This document shows, in pieces, positions 28,637 through 37,709 of a stretch of 64,000 nucleotides of DNA. Within the stretch, counting starts at the first letter, position 1, and the number at the start of each line of letters is the position of its first letter. The stretch spans positions 1-64,000 of the forward strand of contig CAZBMW010000008.1 in assembly GCA_964493425.1 (NCBI GenBank), in the 5' to 3' direction. This DNA comes from CAYLMG01 sp964493425. GTDB lineage: Bacteria; Planctomycetota; Phycisphaerae; Sedimentisphaerales; Anaerobacaceae. Both the position numbers and the translations under genes were made by a program. Under the pieces are notes generated by a model. That model saw nothing but the letters and a program-made list of their open reading frames with translations, was not told the DNA's origin and did no database searches.

Positions 28637-29566
28637 ATGCATATTATCAACACGCTTGCACCGGTATTTTTGTTGGTTGCCCTTGGTGTTGTGCTGGCAA
28701 AAAGCCGCTTTTTGTCAGCCGAGCTTATCACCGGTCTCAATCGGCTTGTTTATTGGGTAGGCCTGCCCGCTCTTTTGTTTTATAAAATCGCAATAGCCGA
28801 TTATGATTTTCATATCGCGGGCAAAACCTTTCTGGTCGTTTTTCTCTGTATGTTCGCCTCGATAATTGCAGGTTACATTGTTGCGTATCTGCTCAAGGTG
28901 CCTGCTGTTTCAGTTGGTACCTTTGTGCAGGGCGCCTACAGGGGGAATCTTTTGTATATCGGCCTGCCGATTATTATCTATAGCTTCCACGGCGCGCAAA
29001 ACGCCGAACAGATGCAGAACACCGCAGCTATCGTTCTCGGCTTTATTGTCCCCTTTTATAACATGCTCGCTGTTATCGTTCTTCTTGCAAGCCAGCACAA
29101 GATTGACAAGCACATTTTTGCAAAAATCTTTTCCTCGGTTTTGACTAATCCGCTTTTTATTGCCTGCGTTGCTGGTATTATCTACTCGGCCTCAGCCCTG
29201 AAAATGCCTCTCGCAGCAGCAAGAACAATAGAGGCCCTCGGCTGGATGGCTTTGCCGCTGGCTCTTTTGGCGATTGGTGCAACGCTTGCTTATAGCCGGG
29301 TCAGCGGGCGAAAAAATTTTGCTTTTGTGGCCTCGATTATTAAAGTTGCCCTAACTCCTATAATCGGTTTTGCTATTGCTATATTAATCGGGCTGGGTAG
29401 CGGTGAAACCAGAATTGCACTTATTTATCTTGCCTGTCCCACTGCCGTTCTTTCCTTTATAATGGCCGAAAACCTCGGTGGCGACGGCAAACTCGCCGCT
29501 GCTATAGTCTTTATAAGCACAATCCTGTCGGTTATTTCATTAGCTGTTATTGTCGCATTTTTCTAA
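28637..29566 (+). CDS. AEC (auxin efflux carrier) family transporter
   Basis: The product has 309 residues from the ATG at 28637; a TTG 30 bp upstream is possible but less likely. About ten hydrophobic helices cover nearly the whole length. The N-terminal APVFLLVALGVVLAK and YRGNLLYIGLPI, and the C-terminal ALLAIGATL and LACPTAV, follow the pattern of the AEC/BASS superfamily, whose bacterial members carry malate, malonate or other organic anions. The substrate cannot be predicted. No neighbouring enzyme suggests one. Confidence 0.85.
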   Translation: MHIINTLAPVFLLVALGVVLAKSRFLSAELITGLNRLVYWVGLPALLFYKIAIADYDFHIAGKTFLVVFLCMFASIIAGYIVAYLLKVPAVSVGTFVQGAYRGNLLYIGLPIIIYSFHGAQNAEQMQNTAAIVLGFIVPFYNMLAVIVLLASQHKIDKHIFAKIFSSVLTNPLFIACVAGIIYSASALKMPLAAARTIEALGWMALPLALLAIGATLAYSRVSGRKNFAFVASIIKVALTPIIGFAIAILIGLGSGETRIALIYLACPTAVLSFIMAENLGGDGKLAAAIVFISTILSVISLAVIVAFF

Positions 29567-29595
29567 AAAAAACAGGCAAATCCAGCAGAAAAGGG

Positions 29596-29624
29596 TTGAT
29601 TTTGAATGACAAATTTGATATCAT
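29596..29624 (+). promoter_or_regulatory. Candidate promoter for the rhodanese gene
   Basis: TTGATT (29596-29601), 17-nt spacer, TATCAT (29619-29624), 51 bp before the start codon at 29676. Confidence 0.45.
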
Positions 29625-29675
29625 AGTGTTTTCGTAGGATTACTATTTCAAAATATTTTTATTGCCGGAGCAGGA

Positions 29676-30368
29676 ATGGTGAAAAGCAAATCTTTATTTT
29701 GGCTTGGTGCTCATGTTTGTATAGCTTTCATTTTGTATTCTAATTCGTTTGCTCATACGAATGTTACCGTCCCTCAGGCCAAAGTGATGATTGATTCCGA
29801 CCCTAATCTTGTTGTTGTTGATGTTCGCGGGTATTCCGAATATTGCGGCTCGCTCGAACATATCGAAGGTGCCTGGAATTATCCCTGGAGTTCGTATTTC
29901 CAGACTCATTACACCGACATACCAGCGGATGTAAATGTCCTTATTGTATGTTACAGCGGCACGAGAAGCAACTTGGCTGCAGAATATCTCGACGGAAAGG
30001 GATACACTTACGTATATGATATGACCGGCGGGATGAACAGCTGGGTAAATACTTATGGCTATCCTACGGTCGACTGCGTCGATTCCGATGAAGATGGTAT
30101 TAACGATGATTTGGATAATTGCCCATTGGTTTATAATCCTGCGCAGGCCGATTTCGATGATGACCATATCGGCAACTGCTGTGACGCCAATTTCCCACTT
30201 CTCGACGGCTACGACCCCGTTGATTTTTACGATTTGGCGATTCTTGCAAATAACTGGCTGGATACCGGTGTAGAGCTTGCAGGCGATTTGGACGGCGATA
30301 ACACCGTTAATGAAAACGACCTGCAAATCCTCACACAATTCTGGCTCAAAGACTGCGATGAAGAGTAG
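29676..30368 (+). CDS. Secreted rhodanese-like protein with thrombospondin-3 type and dockerin-like Ca repeats
   Basis: The product has 230 residues. A signal peptide (about 1-26, ending SNSFA) is followed by a single rhodanese domain (about 30-130) with active-site loop VCYSGTRS, Cys92. An Asp-rich TSP3-type repeat DSDEDGINDDLDNCP (about 137-151) and a dockerin-like pair (about 178-228, with LAILANNWL and LQILTQFWL) complete it. Rhodanese domains move sulfane sulfur or sense it; an exported one could act on thiosulfate or polysulfide outside the cytoplasm. The Ca-binding tail is shared with other secreted proteins here and may anchor it. It has its own promoter and terminator. Confidence 0.85.
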   Translation: MVKSKSLFWLGAHVCIAFILYSNSFAHTNVTVPQAKVMIDSDPNLVVVDVRGYSEYCGSLEHIEGAWNYPWSSYFQTHYTDIPADVNVLIVCYSGTRSNLAAEYLDGKGYTYVYDMTGGMNSWVNTYGYPTVDCVDSDEDGINDDLDNCPLVYNPAQADFDDDHIGNCCDANFPLLDGYDPVDFYDLAILANNWLDTGVELAGDLDGDNTVNENDLQILTQFWLKDCDEE

Positions 30369-30376
30369 TTGTTTAG

Positions 30377-30402
30377 CCTCGCTGCTCGTAGCGAGGGTTT
30401 TT
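30377..30402 (+). terminator. Intrinsic terminator after the rhodanese gene
   Basis: A 7-bp stem cctcgct (30377-30383) / agcgagg (30390-30396), 6-nt loop, then gttttt. Confidence 0.75.
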
Positions 30403-30439
30403 CGCAATACGCATCAATACATCACATCATGAGTATTGC

Positions 30440-30994
30440 TCAATCAACTAAAATCAGGCCGTAATAGTTGGGGCATTGGCGCCTGGTTTTGACAACCTCG
30501 ATAGGCAGGCCCGCTCTTTTAACCGTAGTAAAAACATCTATCCCGCAGGCCTCCATTGAAGGCCGGGCACGCTCGGGATACCGACAGCCCTTATCAACAG
30601 GACACGTCCTGCAAAAATAACAGGGCCCTGCACCCAAACCAAACGCCTTCCACGCACCTGCAAGGAAAATCTCCCGCTCAAGCTCGGCTACAGTAGCTTT
30701 AATCTCAGCTTCCGGCGTAAAGTGTATCAATATCGCCCGCTTGTAACAGTCTAAAACGGCCCGCATCTGTTGCGGCGTCGGTGTAAAAGGTGGGCAAACA
30801 AGACAGCCTTCGTAACAATCGCAGCCGAACTGACATTTCAGCCTTACCCAGTCGGCAGTTATAACGTCGGCTGGCCGAATCATCTTAACCTCTCTTACAC
30901 CGTTTTTGGCTATAACCATATCGCACAACTGGCCATTTGTTAGCCTTCTTTCTTTAATCTGCTTTTTGTGTTTCTTTTTTTTACTTTTCATCAA
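30440..30994 (-). CDS. DUF2284 predicted metal-binding protein
   Basis: The product has 184 residues. It is Cys-rich in the DUF2284 pattern: CQFGCDCYEGCLVCPPFTPTP (about 54-74) and CYFCRTCPVDKGCRYP (about 125-140), with a last CPNY motif. The basic N-terminus (KSKKKKHKKQ) is probably a tail rather than a signal. The family is thought to bind metal or Fe-S clusters, but its role is unknown. It overlaps the end of mutS by 14 bp and is the last gene of that operon. Confidence 0.85.
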   Translation of the reverse strand: MMKSKKKKHKKQIKERRLTNGQLCDMVIAKNGVREVKMIRPADVITADWVRLKCQFGCDCYEGCLVCPPFTPTPQQMRAVLDCYKRAILIHFTPEAEIKATVAELEREIFLAGAWKAFGLGAGPCYFCRTCPVDKGCRYPERARPSMEACGIDVFTTVKRAGLPIEVVKTRRQCPNYYGLILVD

Positions 30995-33605
30995 TCTCTT
31001 CTCTTATCTTATTCAGCAGATTAATCGCCTCTATTGGCGTAAGGTTGTTGACATCGATTGAGGATAGCTTCTCGAGAACCGATTTGTGCTTTTGGACAAA
31101 CAATGTATCACCGTCTGTTTCTTTTGTTTTGTGTTTGGCTAAATGCTCACTTGTTGCCTCTTTTGCGAATGTGCTTTCGAGCTCTTCTAATATTTCAGCA
31201 CTTCGCTCTAAAATCGTTTTCGGAATACCTGCCAGCTTTGCTACATGTATGCCGTAGGATTTGTCCGTTCCGCCGGGAAGTATCCTGTGCAGAAATACCA
31301 CCTCGCCCGCCCACTCGCGAACGGCAACGTTGCAGTTTTTGATATTATCGAACAGCTCAGAAAGCTCGGTCAGCTCGTGATAATGTGTTGCGAACAGCGT
31401 TCTGCATCTGATTTTAGTTGCGATGTGCTCTGTTATCGCCCAGGCCAGAGATAGGCCGTCGTATGTGCTTGTTCCTCTTCCGACCTCGTCTAAAATTACA
31501 AGCGATTTTTCAGTAGCGTTATTTATTATATTTGCCGTCTCGGTCATCTCGACCATAAATGTCGATTGTCCCCGCACCAGCTCATCCGAAGCGCCTACTC
31601 TCGTGAAAATCCTGTCCACTAAGCCGATTGTCGCAGCCTTGGCTGGTATGAATGAGCCGGTCTGTGCCAAAAGCACTAAAAGAGCCGCCTGCCGAATATA
31701 GGTGCTTTTGCCGCTCATATTAGGCCCGGTTATTATCAGCAAATCCGCCTTCTTTTCGCCAAGCTCGATATCATTGGGCACAAATTCAGCCCCCAACGTC
31801 TCAGCCAGTACCGGGTGTTTGCCTTCGGTTATGACCAGTTCATTTGTATTTGTAACTTTTGGACGAATATAGTTTCGCCTTTTTGCAAGATACGCCAGAG
31901 CCGCTAAACAATCGCACTGTGCGAGCGTATCAGCCAGGTTTTGCAAACGCGGTACATAATTTGCCGTCTGCGCACGAATCTGCTCGAATAGCCGCTGTTC
32001 CAGTTCGAGCGATTTTTCTTCCGCACCGAGCGCTTTCGTCTCGAATTTTTTTAGCTCCTCAGTAATGTATCGCTCCGCGTTTTTTATTGTCTGTTTGCGA
32101 ACGTAGTCAGCCGGCACCTTATCCGCTGCCGAATGACTTACCTCGATGTAATAGCCGAACACCTTATTGAAGCCGATTTTCAGATTTGATATTCGGGTTC
32201 GCTCGATTTGCTCTTTCTGGTATCTGCTCAGCCAGCTTTGCCCGTCCTTCGAAACCGAGCGCAGCTCATCGAGCTTTTCATCGAAGCCTGCCCTTATCAC
32301 TCCGCCGTCACGCAGATGCGCCGGGCAGTCCGGCTCAATCGCCGCCTCTAACAAATCCGCAAGCTCATCCATACTGTCGCTTTTTGACGCGAGTTTCAAA
32401 AGAACATCTGCCTTGAAGTTTTGCAGAATCTGGCGCAGCTTCGGTACCGTTCGCAATGTCCCCACTAGTGCCAGCATATCGCGCGGATTGGCCCGGTATG
32501 TGCTCACTCTTGCTGCGATTCTTTCAGTATCGGATATGTTTGATAGAAGCTCGCGTATCGCCCTTAAACCTTCGTCGTTACCGATTAGCTCTTCTATCGC
32601 ATCCTGGCGAAGCTCGATTGCACCCGTCTCGCACAGCGGCATACACAGCCAGCTTCTCATCATCCGTCCGCCCATCGCTGTCACCGTCCGGTCGATACAT
32701 TCCAATAGCGAGCCTTTCTGGCTTTCCGTCCGTATTGTCCGAAGGACTTCAAGGCTGTGCAGACTCGTCGCGTCAATCTGGAGATAGTTTTTGCGCTCGA
32801 TTTTTTTCAGCGTCTGTATATGGCTGAGCGTCGTCTTCTGTGTCTCATTTAGATACTCGATTATCGCGCCGGCAGGGCGGATGCTAATGTCACCATCGCT
32901 GACTCCGAAGCCCTCCAGAGTTGCCGCCCCGAAATGCTTCAAAAGCTTTTGTTTTGCCTGATATGGGTCGAAGTACCAGCCGGGCCGCTCCGTGATAATC
33001 GCGCCGGTCAGTTGAGTTATCTCTTTAGCTAACTTTTTTATCTCTGCCTCGAATAACTCACCTCGCCTGTCTGCCAGAAGACACTCTGCCGGTGACAGCC
33101 GAAGCAGTTCATCTAGCAGCTCGTCCTCCGGTATCTGCTGAACGAAAAAATGACCCGTTGACAGATCGACCCAGCTTATCGCAGCCTGCCCCTTCGCGCT
33201 CGGTGACACTGCACAGAGGTAGTTGTCTTCCTTTGCGTTCAGCAGCATATCATCTGTCAGTGTCCCCACAGTTACGATTCGCACTACGTCTCGTTTGACC
33301 ACTCCTTTTGCCTGTTTCGGGTCTTCGACCTGCTCGCAGACCGCAACCTTATAGCCAGCCTGAAGCATCTTTTTTAGGTATCCATCGACGGCGTGGTAGG
33401 GCACTCCCGCCAGGGGAACGGGATTGTCGGCTTTGCTTCTGCTGGTAAGCGTCAGCCCCAATACTTTCGAGCAGGTTTTCGCATCTTCGTAGAACGTCTC
33501 GTAAAAATCGCCCATCCGGAAAAACAATATACAATCCGGGTATTTCTCCTTGAAGTGGGCGAACTGTTTCATCGCCGGCGTCAATTTTTCGTCCTGTACT
33601 GCCAT
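30981..33605 (-). CDS. mutS: DNA mismatch repair protein MutS
   Basis: Recognises mismatches and small loops and starts repair. The 874-residue length is standard for MutS1. The N-terminal mismatch-reading motif is RMGDFYETF (Phe-x-Glu type), and the ATPase has Walker A GPNMSGKST, ILDEVGRGTSTYDG and the helix-turn-helix end with YGIHVAKLAGIP. mutL is not in the window. It lies 15 bp after the MnmE-like gene and overlaps the DUF2284 gene, so it is part of a long minus-strand operon. Confidence 0.97.
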   Translation of the reverse strand: MAVQDEKLTPAMKQFAHFKEKYPDCILFFRMGDFYETFYEDAKTCSKVLGLTLTSRSKADNPVPLAGVPYHAVDGYLKKMLQAGYKVAVCEQVEDPKQAKGVVKRDVVRIVTVGTLTDDMLLNAKEDNYLCAVSPSAKGQAAISWVDLSTGHFFVQQIPEDELLDELLRLSPAECLLADRRGELFEAEIKKLAKEITQLTGAIITERPGWYFDPYQAKQKLLKHFGAATLEGFGVSDGDISIRPAGAIIEYLNETQKTTLSHIQTLKKIERKNYLQIDATSLHSLEVLRTIRTESQKGSLLECIDRTVTAMGGRMMRSWLCMPLCETGAIELRQDAIEELIGNDEGLRAIRELLSNISDTERIAARVSTYRANPRDMLALVGTLRTVPKLRQILQNFKADVLLKLASKSDSMDELADLLEAAIEPDCPAHLRDGGVIRAGFDEKLDELRSVSKDGQSWLSRYQKEQIERTRISNLKIGFNKVFGYYIEVSHSAADKVPADYVRKQTIKNAERYITEELKKFETKALGAEEKSLELEQRLFEQIRAQTANYVPRLQNLADTLAQCDCLAALAYLAKRRNYIRPKVTNTNELVITEGKHPVLAETLGAEFVPNDIELGEKKADLLIITGPNMSGKSTYIRQAALLVLLAQTGSFIPAKAATIGLVDRIFTRVGASDELVRGQSTFMVEMTETANIINNATEKSLVILDEVGRGTSTYDGLSLAWAITEHIATKIRCRTLFATHYHELTELSELFDNIKNCNVAVREWAGEVVFLHRILPGGTDKSYGIHVAKLAGIPKTILERSAEILEELESTFAKEATSEHLAKHKTKETDGDTLFVQKHKSVLEKLSSIDVNNLTPIEAINLLNKIREEIDEK

Positions 33606-33620
33606 ACCCGCAGATTATAC

Positions 33621-34793
33621 TCAAAGCCGGCCGTTTAACAACTCCGTTATAAGCTTAATAATCTCTTGTTTCGATTTTGCACCGCCTATTTTTGATATTA
33701 TCTTTTCCTGTCTGTTCGTAAAGCAGACTGTTGATTGTAAATCAAGTTCGCTAGCACCCAGCATCTGTGATATTCTTGACGTCAGATTCTCGATACCCTC
33801 ACCGGTTTTTGCACTTATTGTTATACAGTTGCGCAGCCGTTTCGGCAGTTTGAATAAATTAAGTTTCACTGGCAAATCGGCTTTGTTCAGCACGGTTAAG
33901 ACCTTTTTGTCTGAAAGTTTCTCAACTATCTTTTCATCGAGCTGCTCAATATTACCGCTCCTGTCGAGTACAAGCAGTACCAGGTCTGCTTTTTTTAATA
34001 TCTGAAAACTTTTTTGATGTGCCGCTTTTTCAATTGTTTTTGCATTTTTGGTCTCAACATTTTTGTCAAGGCCGGCCGTGTCGACAAGCTCGCAGAAAAG
34101 CTCACCGATTTTGCACTCAGCTGTAACGTAATCGACTGTTGTCCCCGCGATATCGGTGACAATGGATTTTTGCCTGCCCGCAAGATAATTCAATAATGTG
34201 CTTTTGCCGCTATTTGCAGGCCCGGTTATAACAATTTGTACGCCGTCGATGAAAAGTTTCGCTAATCGGCTGTCGGCCAGAATCTGCTTTGCCTCAGCCT
34301 GTATCTGCTCGGTTGCTGTTATCTTCCAGCTTTCAGCTTTTTCATTCAGGCCGCCGCGGATTTGGTTTAAGATTATCTTTGTCCCTGCAATTGTTTTTGC
34401 CCGGCTTTGTGCTGTTTTTGCCTCGATTTCAATAGTGCTTAAACTCTGCTCTTTGTAGATTGTTTGCAGGAGCCTTTCTGCACTTACAATTTTAACTTTA
34501 TGCGCAACCAGCAGTCTCGAAATATCGGCAACTATCAAAGGGTTACCGTGGCAGTTTACTGCGAAGTTTTTCTCTCCTTCACAGCCGATGGTAACCTGGT
34601 CGATGATTTCGTCTCCGTCGTATATTGTCCCCACGACGATGCTGCTGGCCTTGAATGCCGCTTTCTTATTGCCTGCAGGCCTGAATATCTTCTCGATAAC
34701 ACTTTCGGCCTTGCCGCCGTGAATCTGTATTGTTGATATCGCACCCGTTCCCTTACCTGTCATTACCGCTGCAATAGTATTCATAATCGGCAT
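33621..34793 (-). CDS. MnmE/TrmE-like GTPase, short form lacking the C-terminal Cys motif
   Basis: MnmE acts with MnmG in making the cmnm5U wobble base of tRNA. This 390-residue product has an N-terminal TrmE-like domain (DTIAAI-type start NTIAAVMTGKGTGAIS) and a G domain with G1 GPANSGKST (191-199), IAGTT (216-220), DTAG (238-241) and NKAD (303-306). It is about 60 residues shorter than usual MnmE. The C-terminus ends ITELLNGRL, with no C-[I/L/V]-G-K motif, whose Cys is needed for the modification reaction. The helical domain around the G domain is also reduced. It may be a divergent functional MnmE or a paralogue with another role. No mnmG is nearby. Confidence 0.82.
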   Translation of the reverse strand: MPIMNTIAAVMTGKGTGAISTIQIHGGKAESVIEKIFRPAGNKKAAFKASSIVVGTIYDGDEIIDQVTIGCEGEKNFAVNCHGNPLIVADISRLLVAHKVKIVSAERLLQTIYKEQSLSTIEIEAKTAQSRAKTIAGTKIILNQIRGGLNEKAESWKITATEQIQAEAKQILADSRLAKLFIDGVQIVITGPANSGKSTLLNYLAGRQKSIVTDIAGTTVDYVTAECKIGELFCELVDTAGLDKNVETKNAKTIEKAAHQKSFQILKKADLVLLVLDRSGNIEQLDEKIVEKLSDKKVLTVLNKADLPVKLNLFKLPKRLRNCITISAKTGEGIENLTSRISQMLGASELDLQSTVCFTNRQEKIISKIGGAKSKQEIIKLITELLNGRL

Positions 34794-34806
34794 AATCGGC
34801 TAAAAC

Positions 34807-35433
34807 TTATTCCGCAAGCTCTCCTGATACTATTCGTAATTTACGCATAACCGAAAACCAAAATTTTATCCACGGTTGACCTAAGATAATTGCAGGTCCA
34901 TTGATAAGCCAGCAGATAATTAAAGGGTCGAGTACGAGTTGTATAGTTAATAAGCAATTTTCATTAGGATCGATTGGTAGTGTTGAAATCGTAAACACCA
35001 GGGGCAAAATGCTGATAATAAAAAGGATGAGTCTTTTAGTTTTTGTAATATTTTTTTGAAATACTGATAACAAGCCTGTAAAAAAGGCAACCATTCCAAA
35101 AAACCATATTAAGTTAATAAGCAAAAGATATAGGTCTATCAGTAAAATAGATAATTTGGAAGCGTGCTCTGATGTTTGGGTTTCATTGAAAATTGTTAAT
35201 GATTCAAGAAACATTTTAATCGGGTAGAATAGAAAAAGTACAAAAATGATAATAATACAGACGATGACTATGTCTGCAACTTTTCTGATTGTTTCTTCGT
35301 GTTTTGAAAAGAACTTTCCCTGTTTCGCTACAACAAGGGGTTTTCCCCAGAAATAATTAATTATGATAATTGCTGCCATTAAACCAAGGTAAAACCAGAT
35401 ATTGAATAAAATTTTATACGCCGCAAATCCCAT
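34807..35433 (-). CDS. Hypothetical polytopic membrane protein
   Basis: Not recognised. The product has 208 residues with about five hydrophobic helices (near 8-28, 50-72, 95-120, 130-150 and 165-185). Its A+T content and Ile/Leu/Lys use are higher than in neighbouring genes. It lies in a row with coaX (54 bp upstream) and the MnmE-like gene (13 bp downstream), so it is probably cotranscribed. The location suggests no function. Confidence 0.65.
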   Translation of the reverse strand: MGFAAYKILFNIWFYLGLMAAIIIINYFWGKPLVVAKQGKFFSKHEETIRKVADIVIVCIIIIFVLFLFYPIKMFLESLTIFNETQTSEHASKLSILLIDLYLLLINLIWFFGMVAFFTGLLSVFQKNITKTKRLILFIISILPLVFTISTLPIDPNENCLLTIQLVLDPLIICWLINGPAIILGQPWIKFWFSVMRKLRIVSGELAE

Positions 35434-35487
35434 TTTATCTATAATCCGTCCTCTGTCATCCGTCCTCCGCCATCTGTCCTCCGTCTT

Positions 35488-36276
35488 TCATACCTTGCTT
35501 TCGATATGTTTTCTGTAGGCAAGTGCAATTCCCTTGATTACAAGGTTGGGGACATAGTTATCGATGAATTTGCAATCGTCCTTTATCAATTCCGCCGCCG
35601 CACCTGTTATAATCGTTTGAGGCCATCTGCCGATTGTCTCCGCGAATCGTCTTACAATCTCCTGTAGTGTCGCAATCGCCGAATAGTAAAGCCCGCAGTT
35701 TATCGCCTCCTCGGTATTCGTACCGTAAACGTTTGTCGGTTTACTGACTGTAATTTTCGGAAGCTGGATGGTTGAGTCCTTTAGTGCCTGTGCACCTGCC
35801 TCGAAGCCCGGAACTATCACGCCTCCAACAAAGACGCCTCTGTCATCGACCAGGTCTATTGTCACCGCCGTTCCGAAATCCGCTACAACCACCGCGTCCT
35901 CGACGACCGCGTAAGCCGCCGCTGCCGTAAGTACTCTGTCGGTCCCTATCTTGTCTTTATATGTTTTGTCAACCGATAAATCCATCGGGAATGGTATATC
36001 TTTTCCTATCAAGCGAATCTTTTCGCCGAGCTGTTCTGCGATTTTGCGAATCGTCTCCGTCCAGACCGGCTTGACGCTGCTGACGATTATTACGCCGTCG
36101 CGCTTCTTTTCCTTTGATCTTTTGGATACCGGAATTCTCTGCCACATCTCTTTCAGCTCGCGTTCAAGAACATCTTTCGAGCCGCCCGGCACCGATACAA
36201 CCAGCTTTTCCTCACCCTTAAGAAAAAGTCCCAGCCGAATATTCGTATTGCCTATATCAACCGCTACCAGGTTCAT
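35488..36276 (-). CDS. coaX: Type III pantothenate kinase
   Basis: Phosphorylates pantothenate in the first step of coenzyme A synthesis. The 262-residue product shows the ASKHA-fold motifs VAVDIGNTNIRLG at the N-terminus, GTDRVLTAAAAYA, VVADFGTAVTIDLV and GGVIVPG. Type III enzymes are not feedback-inhibited by CoA and need a monovalent cation. Its start overlaps the end of obgE by 20 bp, which indicates translational coupling. Confidence 0.95.
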   Translation of the reverse strand: MNLVAVDIGNTNIRLGLFLKGEEKLVVSVPGGSKDVLERELKEMWQRIPVSKRSKEKKRDGVIIVSSVKPVWTETIRKIAEQLGEKIRLIGKDIPFPMDLSVDKTYKDKIGTDRVLTAAAAYAVVEDAVVVADFGTAVTIDLVDDRGVFVGGVIVPGFEAGAQALKDSTIQLPKITVSKPTNVYGTNTEEAINCGLYYSAIATLQEIVRRFAETIGRWPQTIITGAAAELIKDDCKFIDNYVPNLVIKGIALAYRKHIESKV

Positions 36277-37285
36277 AATTTTTAGCCTTTAGTTTTTTTG
36301 TTTCTTTGACCTTTTCCCACAGGACTTCTGCCAGCTCTTTTACTCCCTCGCCCGTAACCGCTGAAATCGGGTGTACTTTCTTTTTAAGTTTAATCTCAAT
36401 CTCTTTGACTATTTTGCCTTTAGGGTCAAGGTCAATTTTATTGGCGATAATAACTTCCTTTCTTTTCGCAAGGGCTTTGCTGTAAGCCTTCAGCTCGCCT
36501 CGTATAGCCTTGTAATTTTCGACCGGCTCCGTTCCGTCCGAAGGCATTATATCAAGAACGTGAGCAATTATCGTAGTTCTTTCTATATGCCTTAAAAATT
36601 CATAACCGAGCCCAGCACCGTTATGCGAGCCCTCAATCAGGCCCGGAATATCAGCCATTACGAACCTTCGAAAACCGCTCAATTCGACTATCCCCAGCAC
36701 CGGCTCTAAGGTCGTAAACGGATAATCCGCTATTTTCGGCCTTGCAGCGGAGCACCGCGAGATAAGTGTGCTTTTGCCTGCGTTTGGTTTACCCACCAGC
36801 CCGACGTCGGCCAGTAATTTTAGTTCAAGCCGGATATTTCTCTGCTGACCTTCTTTGCCCGGTGTTGTTTTTCTCGGTGCCTGGTTCGTTGCCGTCGCAA
36901 AGGCCTTATTGCCTTTCCCGCCCCGGCCCCCGATGCACACGCGAACCTTCATCCCCACCTTATCCATATCTTTTAACAGAAGATTAAGCTCATCATCGTA
37001 AATGAGTGTGCCCATCGGCACTTTTATTACAAGGTCTTTACCGTTCGCTCCGTGCCGGTTGCCGCCTTCGCCGTCTTTGCCATTTTCTGCCCTCCAGTGG
37101 TGCTTGCCGGCAAAATCCATAAGTGTATCGAGGTTGTCAGCCGTCTCGAAATAGATACTGCCTCCTTTTCCGCCGTCGCCGCCGTCGGGCCCACCTTTCG
37201 GCACGTACTTTTCCCGACGAAAGCTCAGACAGCCGTTGCCGCCGTCACCGGCCTTAACCTGGATTTTCGCCTCATCTATAAACAT
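36257..37285 (-). CDS. obgE: Obg family GTPase
   Basis: Ribosome-associated GTPase needed for 50S assembly and growth control. The 342-residue product begins with the glycine-rich Obg fold (KAGDGGNGCLSFRREKYVP, GGPDGGDGGKGG) and continues with the G domain: GKPNAGKST, DIPGLIEGSHNGAGLG and ANKIDL. It lacks the C-terminal OCT extension of some Gram-positives. It follows rpmA as in most bacteria, but a terminator lies between them. It overlaps coaX downstream. Confidence 0.96.
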   Translation of the reverse strand: MFIDEAKIQVKAGDGGNGCLSFRREKYVPKGGPDGGDGGKGGSIYFETADNLDTLMDFAGKHHWRAENGKDGEGGNRHGANGKDLVIKVPMGTLIYDDELNLLLKDMDKVGMKVRVCIGGRGGKGNKAFATATNQAPRKTTPGKEGQQRNIRLELKLLADVGLVGKPNAGKSTLISRCSAARPKIADYPFTTLEPVLGIVELSGFRRFVMADIPGLIEGSHNGAGLGYEFLRHIERTTIIAHVLDIMPSDGTEPVENYKAIRGELKAYSKALAKRKEVIIANKIDLDPKGKIVKEIEIKLKKKVHPISAVTGEGVKELAEVLWEKVKETKKLKAKNYEPGSG

Positions 37286-37323
37286 AATTTCGTTATGCGT
37301 AGTTTGTAATACTTGTTGTGTAA

Positions 37324-37357
37324 TTATAAAAAAAGGATGGCCTTAAACCATCCTTTT
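37324..37357 (-). terminator. Intrinsic terminator after rpmA
   Basis: A 10-bp stem aaaaggatgg (37331-37340) / ccatcctttt (37348-37357) with a 7-nt loop. Read on the minus strand it is followed by seven Ts. It lies between rpmA and obgE, so it would limit read-through into obgE. Confidence 0.8.
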
Positions 37358-37383
37358 ATTAATCGAAATATTATCCGTTAATC

Positions 37384-37617
37384 TTAAACAACGTGCACTT
37401 TTCTGCCCTGAAAATGCACCTTTCCTTCTAATGTAGAGAAAAGTGTATAGTCTCTGCCCATCCGCACGTTTTTGCCTGCGAAAAACTTCGTGCCGCACTG
37501 CCTCAGGATAATCGAGCCTGCCTGTGCATTTTGGCCGCTGAACAGCTTAACGCCCCTGTATTTCGGGTTGCTGTCTCTGCCGTTTCTTGATGAGCCTTGT
37601 CCTTTCTTATGTGCCAT
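37384..37617 (-). CDS. rpmA: 50S ribosomal protein L27
   Basis: Small ribosomal protein whose N-terminal tail reaches the peptidyl transferase centre. The 77-residue product is slightly short (family about 85) but has the canonical MAHKKGQGSSRNGRDS start, KLFSGQNAQAGSIILRQ and RGxxF-type core. The usual partner rplU (L21) is not directly upstream; the next gene is a TlpA-like protein. The gene has its own promoter and a terminator. Confidence 0.97.
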   Translation of the reverse strand: MAHKKGQGSSRNGRDSNPKYRGVKLFSGQNAQAGSIILRQCGTKFFAGKNVRMGRDYTLFSTLEGKVHFQGRKVHVV

Positions 37618-37656
37618 TTTTCAAATACCTCTAAATCAAATCATCTTCAAAAATGC

Positions 37657-37685
37657 ATTTTACCTCATCATCCTGACCCTGTCCA
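37657..37685 (-). promoter_or_regulatory. Candidate promoter for rpmA
   Basis: On the minus strand: TGGACA (37680-37685), 17-nt spacer, TAAAAT (37657-37662), about 40 bp before the rpmA start. Confidence 0.6.
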
Positions 37686-37709
37686 GAAAAAAAATCCCCC
37701 CTCAAAGCT

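Noticed and set aside
29694..30407. 237-codon minus-strand ORF opposite the rhodanese gene
   Set aside because: The plus strand has a signal peptide, a rhodanese motif and Ca repeats; the antisense protein has none.
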